The notes beneath the pieces are model-generated. The model saw nothing but the letters and a program-made list of their open reading frames with translations. It did no database searches and was not told where the DNA came from. Below, one piece after another: positions 16,265 through 24,530 of a DNA stretch of 64,000 nucleotides (the stretch's first letter is position 1; every line of letters starts with the position of its first letter). The translations under genes were made by a program, and so were the position numbers. The DNA lies in the NCBI GenBank assembly GCA_031385545.1, contig JANNBN010000077.1, forward strand, positions 20,910 through 84,909. The letters are read 5' to 3'. Source of the DNA: JANNBN01 sp031385545. Lineage in GTDB: Bacteria; Actinomycetota; Acidimicrobiia; Acidimicrobiales; JANYDT01.

Positions 16265-17229
16265 ACGGCTCGGTCGGCGAGCGGATCGTTGCGAGCCTCC
16301 CCGAACTCGGCGGGCGAGTCCGGGCCGAGGTCGACCTGTCCGAATACACGACGTTCGGGGTCGGAGGCCCGGCCGTCGTCCTTGCCGAACCTCGCTCGAT
16401 GGAGGAACTGTTGCGGGTCGTCACAGCGGCGCACAACGAGAACCTGGCGGTGGTTCCTGTCGGCCAGGGATCGAACCTGTTGGTCGCCGATTCCGGGGTC
16501 GACGCCTGCATCGTGGTACTCGGTGCAGCGTTCTCGACGATCGTCCGCGACGACGATGACCCGACACAGATCGTCGCCGGTGGTGCGGTCAAGCTGCCGG
16601 TCCTCGCACGACAGACCGTAGGGATGGGGCTGACAGGCCTGGAATGGGCGGTCGGGGTGCCTGGGTCAGTCGGTGGTGGCGTCCGCATGAATGCAGGCGG
16701 TCACGGTTCCGACATCGCAGCCTCCCTGGTCTCCGCGACGGTCGTGCGGACGACGGGAACGGTTTCAGTGGGCGAAGTCCGAGCAGCTGACCTCGGCCTT
16801 GGGTATAGGCAGAGCAGCCTGGGCAGAGGAGAACTGGTCGTTGCTGCGACGTTCGCACTGGAACCTGGTGATGTGGCCGGCGGCGAGGCTGAACTCAGGG
16901 AGATCGTCCGGTGGCGACGCGAGCATCAACCCGGTGGTGCGAATTGCGGCTCGGTGTTCACCAACCCCGTCGGAGATTCGGCTGGTCGGCTCATTGACGC
17001 GTGCGGCCTGAAGGGCCACCGGATCGGCAGCGTGGCCATCTCCGAGAAACACGCAAACTTCATTCAGGCAGATCCAAATGCCTCGGCCGAAGACATCAGC
17101 GCACTTATTGTCTTCGTCGCACAGGTGGTTCGGGAGCGTTTCGGCGTCGACCTTCATGCCGAGGTTCAGACCCTCGGCGTCCATACGTTGCAACGCTTGA
17201 ACGATCAACCGTCCCGGAGGACACGATGA
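16261..17229 (+). CDS. murB: UDP-N-acetylenolpyruvoylglucosamine reductase MurB
   Basis: FAD-dependent reductase of 322 residues converting UDP-GlcNAc-enolpyruvate to UDP-MurNAc. The FAD-binding signatures are TTFGVGGPA, PVGQGSNLLVAD and GVPGSVGGGVRMNAGGHG; the catalytic serine motif is NCGSVFTNP near residue 240 and the C-terminal HANFIQ and EVQTLG are as expected. GTG 16261 overlaps the murC stop. In many actinobacteria murB lies outside the dcw cluster; here it is built in between murC and ftsQ. Confidence 0.96.
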   Translation: MNGSVGERIVASLPELGGRVRAEVDLSEYTTFGVGGPAVVLAEPRSMEELLRVVTAAHNENLAVVPVGQGSNLLVADSGVDACIVVLGAAFSTIVRDDDDPTQIVAGGAVKLPVLARQTVGMGLTGLEWAVGVPGSVGGGVRMNAGGHGSDIAASLVSATVVRTTGTVSVGEVRAADLGLGYRQSSLGRGELVVAATFALEPGDVAGGEAELREIVRWRREHQPGGANCGSVFTNPVGDSAGRLIDACGLKGHRIGSVAISEKHANFIQADPNASAEDISALIVFVAQVVRERFGVDLHAEVQTLGVHTLQRLNDQPSRRTR

Positions 17230-18353
17230 CCACCCTGCTCGATCACGGAACTGTTGACCCTGCCGCCACGGTTCTCATCATCCACGGGGACCGACTCGTG
17301 CTCGTCGGTGCAGATGCAGACGGGCTGCGTCCTGGCAATGATCTGCTCCCTCCCGAGTACAACTCCGATCGACCCGCCGTCGCTCGCCTCCCTCGAACGC
17401 GTTCTCAGGCTGTGGCGCGGCCCTCCGGCGCGCCCGAAGCATGGGAGGAAACCGACGAATCGCCTGAGCACCAACGGTTCGCTGCCAGGCGCGAGTCCAT
17501 TGCAGTCGATGCGAGGACCGCTCGTCGGCGTCGCAGATCGCGGATGGTTCTCGGCGCTCTTGTGGTTGCCTGCTGCGCGATCGGTCTCGTGGCTTCCCCC
17601 GTGCTGCGCGTCCAACATGTCGAAATCGTGGGGCTGAGCGGCCTGAATCGGGAATCCATCCTACAGACCATGGCCTTGGGCGACCATCCTTCGATGCTGA
17701 CCTTGAAGCCCCGTGCGGTCGAGGAGCGGCTGATAGCTGTTCCGCTGATCCATTCGGCCACCGTCTGGAAGGAGTGGCCGAACAAGATCGTGGTCGAGAT
17801 CTCGGAGCGTTCGGCTGTTGCTGCGATCCGTTCCAATGGCGGTTGGCTGGTGCTGGACCAGCACGGGGGAGTCCTGGACACCCGGACAGTTCGACCCGAT
17901 CTGCCGCTTCTCGACCTTGGTGGCCGGGTGGTCAACGAGGAGTCGAAGGACATCACTGCTCTGCTCGAGGTGGCCAACGCAGCATCGGCACGGTTGCGTC
18001 GCCAGATCGATGTGCTGTCGATCGAAGACGGTGGCGTCACGGTCCGGATGCGTGAAGGGGCGCTGTCGACCGCTGGAACCAAGGTCCGCATCGGTCACGC
18101 AGACGACGTCGAAGCAAAGCTCCGGGCCCTCGCCACGATGATCGACGACGAAACCGCTGTCTCGTTCGACGGCGTGGCCACGCTGGACCTCACGGTCGCC
18201 GATCAGCCTGCATTGATCCGCTCGACCACGCTTCCGGCAGCCTTTCCGGCCGCAGGGCCGGTCACAGGAACCGTCCCCGCAGGCCCGGAATCCGGTGCCG
18301 CAACCCCGGATGCCACGTCTGAGGGTCCGACAGGCTCTAACCTGAAGGGGTAG
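17226..18353 (+). CDS. ftsQ: cell division protein FtsQ (POTRA domain)
   Basis: A 375-residue bitopic division protein. A cytoplasmic region of about 105 residues with a basic cluster (ARTARRRRRSRM) leads into one membrane segment (VLGALVVACCAIGLVASPVL). Next comes a POTRA domain starting VQHVEIVGLSGLNRESI, followed by an FtsQ/DivIB domain with VWKEWPNKIVVEISERSAVA. The tail is Ala/Pro/Gly-rich. It is expected to recruit FtsL and FtsB to the septum. ATG 17226 overlaps the murB stop (ATGA); upstream in-frame codons are murB sequence. ftsZ follows after 22 bp. Confidence 0.92.
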   Translation: MTTLLDHGTVDPAATVLIIHGDRLVLVGADADGLRPGNDLLPPEYNSDRPAVARLPRTRSQAVARPSGAPEAWEETDESPEHQRFAARRESIAVDARTARRRRRSRMVLGALVVACCAIGLVASPVLRVQHVEIVGLSGLNRESILQTMALGDHPSMLTLKPRAVEERLIAVPLIHSATVWKEWPNKIVVEISERSAVAAIRSNGGWLVLDQHGGVLDTRTVRPDLPLLDLGGRVVNEESKDITALLEVANAASARLRRQIDVLSIEDGGVTVRMREGALSTAGTKVRIGHADDVEAKLRALATMIDDETAVSFDGVATLDLTVADQPALIRSTTLPAAFPAAGPVTGTVPAGPESGAATPDATSEGPTGSNLKG

Positions 18354-18375
18354 TCACGCCTCAGGAGGCTTCCCC

Positions 18376-19509
18376 GTGGTACCACCGCAGAACTATCTCG
18401 CTGTCATCAAGGTCGTCGGAGCTGGCGGCGGCGGTGTGAACGCGGTCAATCGGATGATCGAAGCCGGTCTGAAGGGCGTGGAGTTCATCGCCATCAACAC
18501 CGACGCTCAGGCGCTCCTCATGAGCGACGCTGACGTCAAGCTCGACATCGGCCGTGAGCTCACCCGCGGGCTGGGTGCCGGAAGTGACCCGGAAGTTGGT
18601 CGTCGGGCCGCCGAAGAGCATCACGACGAGATCCACGAGGTGCTGAAGGGCGCCGACATGGTGTTCATCACGGCTGGCGAGGGCGGCGGCACCGGAACGG
18701 GTTCCGCTCCGGTCGTCGCCGAGGTTGCCAAGTCGCAGGGCGCCCTCACCATCGGTGTGGTCACCAGGCCCTTCTCCTTCGAGGGCCGCCGCCGTGGGGT
18801 GCAGGCCGAGGTTGGCATCGCGCAGCTCAAGGAAAAAGTCGACACGATGATCGTCATCCCCAACGATCGTCTGCTCACCGTCGCCAGCGACAAGACCACC
18901 ATGGTCAACGCCTTCAAGATGGCCGACGAGGTCCTGCTGCAAGGCGTGCAGGGCATCACGGATCTCATTACCATCCCTGGCCTCATCAACACCGACTTCG
19001 CCGACGTCAAGATGATTCTCCGTGATGCTGGTTCAGCGCTCATGGGCATCGGCTACGGATCGGGCAACGGCCGGGCGGCCGCAGCGGCTCGCCAGGCGAT
19101 CAGCAGCCCGCTTCTCGAAGCCTCCATCGAAGGTGCACGCGGCATCCTGTTCAATATCTCCGGCGGGTCTGACCTTGGTCTGTTCGAGGTCAACGAAGCA
19201 GCGGAGATCATCCACGGCGTTGCCCACCCCGACGCCAACATCATCTTCGGCGCGGTGATCGACGACGCGATGGGCGACGAGGTCCGGGTCACCGTCATCG
19301 CTGCTGGCTTCGACCGTTGGGACGACCGTCGTCAGGCCCCACCGGTCGCTGCTGGCAAACCGGCCGGCCCCGACGCCGGCGCCCGTTCTCCGAAGGACCC
19401 GGCGAGGCTTCGTCCGGTTCCTAATCCTGCTGATGACGTCTTCAAGACCGAAGACGATCTCGGGTTCGGCGACGACGACGATTTCGACGTCCCGTCGTTT
19501 CTGAAGTAG
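18376..19509 (+). CDS. ftsZ: cell division GTPase FtsZ
   Basis: The tubulin-like GTPase (377 residues) that forms the Z ring. The GTP-binding signature GEGGGTGTGSAP lies at residues 101-112, and the N-terminal KVVGAGGGGVNAVNRM and NTDAQAL motifs are intact. The synergy region is followed by a linker of about 50 residues and the conserved C-terminal peptide DDFDVPSFLK, which binds SepF and other partners. A perfect AGGAGG (18363-18368) lies 7 bp before the GTG at 18376 and fixes the start. It is the first gene since mraZ with its own strong ribosome site rather than a stop/start overlap. Confidence 0.98.
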   Translation: MVPPQNYLAVIKVVGAGGGGVNAVNRMIEAGLKGVEFIAINTDAQALLMSDADVKLDIGRELTRGLGAGSDPEVGRRAAEEHHDEIHEVLKGADMVFITAGEGGGTGTGSAPVVAEVAKSQGALTIGVVTRPFSFEGRRRGVQAEVGIAQLKEKVDTMIVIPNDRLLTVASDKTTMVNAFKMADEVLLQGVQGITDLITIPGLINTDFADVKMILRDAGSALMGIGYGSGNGRAAAAARQAISSPLLEASIEGARGILFNISGGSDLGLFEVNEAAEIIHGVAHPDANIIFGAVIDDAMGDEVRVTVIAAGFDRWDDRRQAPPVAAGKPAGPDAGARSPKDPARLRPVPNPADDVFKTEDDLGFGDDDDFDVPSFLK

Positions 19510-19568
19510 TCAGTCTTTTCCCTGCGACCGGCCCCCGATCTCCCGTTGGTCCGTCACGAAGGGGCTAT

Positions 19569-20402
19569 ATGAGCGCACCTTCTTCACTCATCCGCTGGCG
19601 CGTCACCGATCGCCCAGAGACGTGGGACCGCGAAACACTCAGCCGGTCGCGTCAGCGGCTCGAGTTGAGCGACCTCCGTGCGGATCCCCGCGTAGACCGG
19701 TTCACGTGGCTTGATCAGGTTCATGGCTCGCGGGTCGTCACCGTGGCGGCGCCCGGAGCTCAGTGTGGTGTCGTTGCCGATGCAGCGGTAACGGACGTGC
19801 CTCAGGCGGTTCTGGTCATTCGGAGCGCCGACTGCGCCCCTCTGCTGTTCGAAGGGATCAACCGGCAGCGACCGCCGGTCGATGGGGTTCCGCATCGGGT
19901 CGCAGATGGCGTTGCGGATGGCGTTGCGGATGGTGGCGGGCGCCCGGTGCTCGGCGTCGCCCATGCTGGATGGCGTGGGCTGCTCGACGGGGTTGTGCCT
20001 CGCACCGTGGATGCCATGCGGGCGTTGGGCGCTGAATCGATCGTCGCGTTTCTTGGGCCATGCATCGGTCCGGAATGCTACGAGTTCGGTGCCGAGGCGT
20101 TGGGACCGTTGCGGTCAGCGTTCGGGCCTGCGGTCGAGTCACGGACTGCTTGGGGGTCTGTGGCACTCGACCTGCCGGCGGCTGTCGAAGCAGCGGTGGA
20201 GGGTTCGGGCGTCGCGTTCGGGTCACCGCTCGCCGGATGGACCTGTACCGCGTGTGACGCTCATCGGTACTCGCACCGGTCCCGTGGTGAAGCCGAGCGC
20301 ATGGCTCTGATCGCACAGATTCGTGCGGTACATGTTGCCGAACATCCGTCCGACGCAAAGCGTCGGCCGGGTTCTCTGTCCGACGCAAAGCGTCGGAAGT
20401 GA
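19569..20402 (+). CDS. pgeF: peptidoglycan editing factor PgeF / multicopper 'laccase-domain' protein (YfiH family)
   Basis: A 277-residue YfiH/YlmD family protein. The zinc- or copper-site motifs are visible: QVHGSRVV, SADCAPLLF, VAHAGWRGLLDG and LGPCIGPECYEFG. Members have been described as purine nucleoside phosphorylases and as hydrolases that remove wrong amino acids from peptidoglycan precursors; its place behind ftsZ is standard in actinobacteria. Two oddities: an insert with a 12-bp tandem repeat (near 19905-19940, coding VADGVADGVADG) before AHAGWRG, and a C-terminus built on two identical hairpin repeats (SDAKRR twice). Confidence 0.9.
   Translation: MSAPSSLIRWRVTDRPETWDRETLSRSRQRLELSDLRADPRVDRFTWLDQVHGSRVVTVAAPGAQCGVVADAAVTDVPQAVLVIRSADCAPLLFEGINRQRPPVDGVPHRVADGVADGVADGGGRPVLGVAHAGWRGLLDGVVPRTVDAMRALGAESIVAFLGPCIGPECYEFGAEALGPLRSAFGPAVESRTAWGSVALDLPAAVEAAVEGSGVAFGSPLAGWTCTACDAHRYSHRSRGEAERMALIAQIRAVHVAEHPSDAKRRPGSLSDAKRRK
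20348..20396 (+). repeat. twin identical hairpins at the end of pgeF
   Basis: The palindrome CCGACGC-AAA-GCGTCGG (7-bp perfect stem, 3-nt loop) occurs at 20350-20366 and again at 20380-20396, in a 19-bp identical unit with a 30-bp period. The second copy ends 3 bp before the GTG start of yggS at 20399. No U-tract follows, so a classic terminator is unlikely. The arrangement resembles a REP-type palindrome pair or an RNA element affecting mRNA stability or coupling to yggS. Confidence 0.8.
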
Positions 20403-21097
20403 GTCCGCTCTCGTACGCTCAGTCCCTATCGGCCGAGGATTTCGCGCACAACATGAGGGTTGTCCGGGAGCGCGTCGCCGATGCGGGTGGCGATGCCGAT
20501 GCCGTCACGATCGTCGCGGTGTCGAAAGGGCAGCCGCTCACAAGTATCCGGGCAGCTTTGGATGTCGGCCAACGGCAGTTCGGCGAGAACTACGCCGATG
20601 AGCTCGTTGAGAAGGCCGACGCCTTGTCAAGTGGGGTCGCAGGAGCCGACGCCGCGACTGTTTGGCACTTTCAGGGCCGTCTGCAGACGAACAAGATCAA
20701 TCGCCTCAAGTCGGTCGTGTCGGTCTGGCAGACCGTGGACTCCGTGGACCGGGCCGCAGCGCTCGGCAAACGAGTTCCGGGGGCTTCTGTTCTGGTACAG
20801 ATCAACTCGGGCGGCGGAGATCGTTCTGGCGCGCTGATCGGTGAGGTCGCAAGTATCGTTGCTCATGCGCGCGACTGCGGACTGGCCGTCCTCGGTCTGA
20901 TGACCGTCGCTCCGCTCCTGGACGGTGTTCCGGACAAGTCCGCCGCGCAACAAGCGTTTCGGTCGCTCTCCCGGTTGGCCGACGAACTCTCGCTACCCGA
21001 GCGATCCATGGGCATGAGCCACGATCTCGCCGAAGCGGTGGCGGCAGGGGCAACCATGCTGAGGGTCGGTGCAGCGCTGTTCGGTCCACGTAGCTAG
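20399..21097 (+). CDS. YggS/PLPBP family pyridoxal-phosphate homeostasis protein
   Basis: A 232-residue alanine-racemase-fold protein binding PLP without catalysing racemisation. VAVSKGQP holds the PLP lysine; FGENYADELVEK, WHFQGRLQTNKINRL and the phosphate-loop end MSHDLAEAVAAGATMLRVG are present. The last motif reads MSHDL where most family members have MSxDxxxA with AI and GST; here GAT replaces GST. The GTG start overlaps the pgeF stop (GTGA). In actinobacteria this gene lies between ftsZ/pgeF and sepF. Confidence 0.92.
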   Translation: MSPLSYAQSLSAEDFAHNMRVVRERVADAGGDADAVTIVAVSKGQPLTSIRAALDVGQRQFGENYADELVEKADALSSGVAGADAATVWHFQGRLQTNKINRLKSVVSVWQTVDSVDRAAALGKRVPGASVLVQINSGGGDRSGALIGEVASIVAHARDCGLAVLGLMTVAPLLDGVPDKSAAQQAFRSLSRLADELSLPERSMGMSHDLAEAVAAGATMLRVGAALFGPRS

Positions 21098-21149
21098 CAT
21101 CACTCCAGCACCTCGCGCTGTTCGGGCGCGTCACACCGAAGGTTGACCA

Positions 21150-21725
21150 ATGGCAGGCTTCTTCAAGAAGGCGCTCGATTATCTCGGGCTCGACGACGAC
21201 GAGTACCAGGACTACGACCCGTACGAGGATCAGCAGCAGCTTGCGTCGAGGCGTCAGGCCGCTCCGGCGCCGGAACCAGAACCGGCGCCGTCGATGGTCT
21301 ACCCGCGCCAGTCGGGCCACGGGGGGCCTGCGTTGGGGTCGAGCGGCGTGGGCGTGGTCGTCCACAGCGGCTCGTCCGAGACCGGCGGGGCAGGAGTTGC
21401 GGCCCAGCCCCGGTCCATTTCGCCCGCAGTTCGGACCATCACCCCGACGCGCTCGCCGAAGGTTCACGTCTGTGTCCCGGACGGATTCGGCGAAGCGCAG
21501 GACATCGGCGAGCGTTTTCGGTCCGGGCAGGCAGTTGTCATCAACCTCCGTGACACAGACCGTGACGCGTCGAAGCGTCTGGTCGATTTCGCGAGCGGCC
21601 TCGCGTTCGGGTTGAACGGAGAGATCAAGAAGATCGAGGACCGAGTCTTCCTGTTGCGGCCCCTGTCAGTTGAGGTGTCAGCCGACGAACAGCGTCGGCT
21701 GCGTGACGCGGGGTTGATGCGTTGA
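21150..21725 (+). CDS. sepF: cell division protein SepF
   Basis: A 191-residue FtsZ membrane anchor. The N-terminal amphipathic helix is recognisable (MAGFFKKALDYLGL), followed by an acidic patch, a disordered Pro/Ala/Gly-rich linker of about 70 residues and the globular SepF domain (GQAVVINLRDTDRDASKRLV, then DFASGLAFGLNGEIKKIED and VFLLRP). SepF tethers FtsZ to the membrane in actinobacteria, which lack FtsA. The stop overlaps the next gene in a TTGA junction. Confidence 0.95.
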   Translation: MAGFFKKALDYLGLDDDEYQDYDPYEDQQQLASRRQAAPAPEPEPAPSMVYPRQSGHGGPALGSSGVGVVVHSGSSETGGAGVAAQPRSISPAVRTITPTRSPKVHVCVPDGFGEAQDIGERFRSGQAVVINLRDTDRDASKRLVDFASGLAFGLNGEIKKIEDRVFLLRPLSVEVSADEQRRLRDAGLMR

Positions 21726-22414
21726 CCTCTGTCGAACCTCACGTCACGACGCAACTCACGGTGAGTACTCTGCGCGACGTGCAGTTCCGTCAGAGTTGGA
21801 AGGGCTACGACACCGTCGAGGTGGACGATTTTCTCGATTCGGTCGCGAACGGTGTCGCCGTCCTGCATCAGCAGCTGGCGTTGGCGTTCGAACGTGTCGA
21901 TCTCGGTGCTCAGGTCGCTGTGCAAACGGTGCAAACTCCTGTACCGACTCGGTCCGAATCCGACGAATCAGTTCGGCGCACCCTGGTTCTTGCTCAGCGG
22001 GCTGCGGATCTTGTGGTCAGCGAAGCGAAGTCCGTGGCAGACCGCATCGTTGCCGATGCTCACTCCGAAGCTGCTGCGATCACAGGAGCTTCGAGAGCCG
22101 TTGCAGACCAGGCGGAGCAGCAGGCTCGCCTCAAGGCCGATCAGATCATGTCCGAAGCGTCTGCCATGGCCGAACGACACACTGCGACCAGAGCTGCTGA
22201 ACTGCAGTTCAGCTTGGAGAACCTGGTCGAAGAACAAGGACGCAAGCGATTCGAGCTGGAACAGCTTCGGTCGCAGGTGGACGCATATCGCGCGCAACTC
22301 CGCGCTGAGCTGGAAGCCCAGATGAGACGCCTCGATGTCTTGCCCGAGCCGCACATCCCGCTTCTCACAGACGTTGATCGGCAGCCGATGCAGGAATCGG
22401 GCTCAGAAACATAG
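21722..22414 (+). CDS. DivIVA/Wag31-type polar growth and division protein
   Basis: A 230-residue coiled-coil protein. The N-terminal DivIVA domain reads LRDVQFRQSWKGYDTVEVDD, with the conserved GYD and VDDFLD pattern that curves at membranes. A long Ala/Glu/Gln-rich coiled coil follows (about residues 85-205). DivIVA proteins mark cell poles and recruit cell-wall synthesis. The TTG at 21722 overlaps the sepF stop (TTGA); a GTG at 21761, just before the domain, is a reasonable alternative start. It closes the dcw-associated block. Confidence 0.87.
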   Translation: MTSVEPHVTTQLTVSTLRDVQFRQSWKGYDTVEVDDFLDSVANGVAVLHQQLALAFERVDLGAQVAVQTVQTPVPTRSESDESVRRTLVLAQRAADLVVSEAKSVADRIVADAHSEAAAITGASRAVADQAEQQARLKADQIMSEASAMAERHTATRAAELQFSLENLVEEQGRKRFELEQLRSQVDAYRAQLRAELEAQMRRLDVLPEPHIPLLTDVDRQPMQESGSET

Positions 22415-22578
22415 CCACTATCCCGTTCCGCTGACCGTCGGGCGGCACGCTGAACGAACGCATGCTCGAAAGGGATGCACCTGCTTGGTTCGAAGCGGTG
22501 GTACTGTCCCCGGCTCTGAGAAGGCGACGGTCTGTTGGCCTGTCGAATGTCAGCCCAGCGTCCAGCACAGGGAGTGAG

Positions 22579-23997
22579 ATGGCCAAGAGTTCCACGAAGC
22601 CCGTCAGCAGTCCAACACGTCCGGTGACACCCAAAAAACGCAACGTGACGACGGCACCTGGCAAGGCGATCAAGCAGGAAGCTCCGACGGCCAAGCAACG
22701 CGCACTCGGATCATCGGTCACCAAACCCGCCCTGCCCGCCAAGTCGAGCAAGTCGAGCAAGTCGAGCAAGGCAAACGCCGCCACTCTGACATCCAAACAG
22801 CAGAAACCAGCAGAAAGACCCACGCCGAAACTTGCGCCGGATTTGAGCCGGAAACCGGCGCCGAAGCCGACGGAAAAGGCCGGCGCAAACTCGTCGTCCG
22901 CCCGCTCGAATTCGACCGTCCGGTCCAATTCAGGAACTGCCAAGCAGTTGGCGACACCCAAACCATCCGCCAAGTCGAACGCTGCACCCGTTGCGAAGTC
23001 GGCCCAGGTCAAGGCTGCTCCGGCGGGCTCGGCTACCAAAGCAACGAAAGTCACACACGTGCCGAAGTCCTCCCCCAAACCCACCGCTCCAGCAGCTGCG
23101 AAGCCGAACCCGCCGTCAGCCAAATCGCCGTCCAAGGTGAGTTCCCTCACAGCCGCAACGTCGGCAACGTCCGCAACCTCGGCCACGACGAAGGCGGCGC
23201 CGACTGCCAAGCAACCACCGTCGGCGTTGGGAGTCGCCGTGAAACCGGCGTCGAAACCTGCTTCGCCCGCCGGCAAGGCTGTGACGAACTCGGAGCCGAA
23301 ATCCTCGGAGCCGAAGTCTTCCGCCAAGTCAGCCAGGGCTTCGCAGCCAGAAGCTGCACCGCCGCAACCACCCACCGCTCTGCCCAGTGCCATCGCCAAG
23401 ACTGCAGCCAAACCTGCGAAGGCAGTAGGTAAAGGGGCGAAGGCGGTAGGTAAAGGGGCAAAGGCCCTGCAGATCGAAGCCCCCGTCGCCCCGCCCGTTG
23501 TGGTCCCGATCAAGAAGGCCGTGCCCAAAGCGGTGCCCATCGTCGCTGTGAAGTCGCCATCACCGGCGGCGAAGTATCCGCGGGTAAACGCCGATGACGA
23601 GTTCCTCGGTATCGAGAAGCTGACCGATGCCGAGTTCATCGCGCAACAGCTCGACATGCTCGGCCATGTGCTGTCCGTCGCCCTGGGCCAGGCACGGATG
23701 CTCCAAGCTGAAGCCGACCAGCTTGCGGCGGAGATGGAGCCTGGCGACGTTCAGTTCGACGACGAATCCGGCGAAGGCGCCTCGGCCAGCATGGAGCGCG
23801 AGAAAGATCTTGCGATGGCGGCGGAGAAGGTGCTCGCTGCAGAAGACATCGAGCGTGCCATTACCCGCTTGAAGAACAACTCCTACGGGTCGTGCACCAA
23901 CTGCAACCGTCCCATTCCTCGCATGAGGCTCCGTGCTCTTCCGCAGGCCACGCTTTGCATCGAGTGCAAGAACGGCGGGTTGTCCCGTCGCTCATGA
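22579..23997 (+). CDS. DksA/TraR-type zinc-finger protein with a very long Lys/Ala/Ser/Pro-rich N-terminal region
   Basis: Of 472 residues, the last 110 form a DksA/TraR-like domain: a helical DAEFIAQQLDMLGHVLSVA segment and a four-cysteine finger (CTNCNRPIPRMRLRALP followed by CIEC). The DksA family binds the RNA polymerase secondary channel; whether this one does is unknown. The first 340 residues or so are low-complexity and strongly basic (KSSKSSKSSK, KAVGKGAKAVGKGAKAL), like histone-H1-type DNA-binding tails, and hold several in-frame DNA repeats. ATG 22579 follows a GGGAGTGAG ribosome site; longer readings lack support. It overlaps lspA in an ATGA junction, the usual actinobacterial neighbourhood. 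Confidence 0.85.
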   Translation: MAKSSTKPVSSPTRPVTPKKRNVTTAPGKAIKQEAPTAKQRALGSSVTKPALPAKSSKSSKSSKANAATLTSKQQKPAERPTPKLAPDLSRKPAPKPTEKAGANSSSARSNSTVRSNSGTAKQLATPKPSAKSNAAPVAKSAQVKAAPAGSATKATKVTHVPKSSPKPTAPAAAKPNPPSAKSPSKVSSLTAATSATSATSATTKAAPTAKQPPSALGVAVKPASKPASPAGKAVTNSEPKSSEPKSSAKSARASQPEAAPPQPPTALPSAIAKTAAKPAKAVGKGAKAVGKGAKALQIEAPVAPPVVVPIKKAVPKAVPIVAVKSPSPAAKYPRVNADDEFLGIEKLTDAEFIAQQLDMLGHVLSVALGQARMLQAEADQLAAEMEPGDVQFDDESGEGASASMEREKDLAMAAEKVLAAEDIERAITRLKNNSYGSCTNCNRPIPRMRLRALPQATLCIECKNGGLSRRS

Positions 23998-24530
23998 TCA
24001 GTGCCATCGCGCCGAAGTCGCCAACAGCCGCTGCTGCGCGCGTCCTAGCCGCAGTGGCGACCGCAGTCGTCGCGGTTGATCAGCTCACCAAAGCCTGGGC
24101 TGTGAATGCGTTGCCGGCCACGCGCACGATAGACGTGTTGCTGGGCGTGCGATTGGTTCACGCTCGCAACACAGGGGTTGCGTTCAGCAAAGGCCGGGGC
24201 ATGGCTGGGATCATCTTGCCCATCCTTGTCGTCATCGGGTTGATTGCTTGGTCGGCGCGAACCGACCTCAGCCAGCCCGGTGGTCCGCGGCGGTCAGCCG
24301 CTGTGGGGTATGGCCTCATTCTGGGTGGTGCCTTCGGTAACGTCCTCGACCGTTTGTTCAGATCACCCGGGTGGGGGAAAGGCGCCGTGGTCGACATGGT
24401 CGACGTCGGTTTCTGGCCAATATTCAACGTCGCCGATGCTGCGCTGTCCGTCGGCGTCGCTGTCACGCTCTTCTCGTTGTTCGCACACAGGCGGCTCGCA
24501 CAGCCGACAAGCGGGGCCGGACGCTCATGA
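23994..24530 (+). CDS. lspA: lipoprotein signal peptidase II LspA
   Basis: A 178-residue polytopic aspartic protease that cleaves prolipoprotein signal peptides after lipidation. The two catalytic aspartates are in GGAFGNVLDRLFR and FNVADAALS, and the earlier motifs VDQLTKAWA and RNTGVAFS are typical. About four membrane segments can be seen. ATG 23994 overlaps the upstream stop and its own stop overlaps rluD. Later in this window a lipoprotein gene (59907-60509) would be a substrate. Confidence 0.95.
   Translation: MISAIAPKSPTAAAARVLAAVATAVVAVDQLTKAWAVNALPATRTIDVLLGVRLVHARNTGVAFSKGRGMAGIILPILVVIGLIAWSARTDLSQPGGPRRSAAVGYGLILGGAFGNVLDRLFRSPGWGKGAVVDMVDVGFWPIFNVADAALSVGVAVTLFSLFAHRRLAQPTSGAGRS

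Noticed and set aside
21680..21705. Inverted repeat AGCCGAC/GTCGGCT near the end of sepF
   Set aside because: It resembles the pgeF hairpins, but stem and loop differ and it is fully explained by coding for a conserved region; a single copy is likely chance.
22365..23657. 430-residue open frame on the minus strand opposite the DksA-like gene
   Set aside because: It is the mirror of the repeat-rich Lys/Ala/Ser region and has no family pattern; the plus-strand frame ends in a clear zinc-finger domain.
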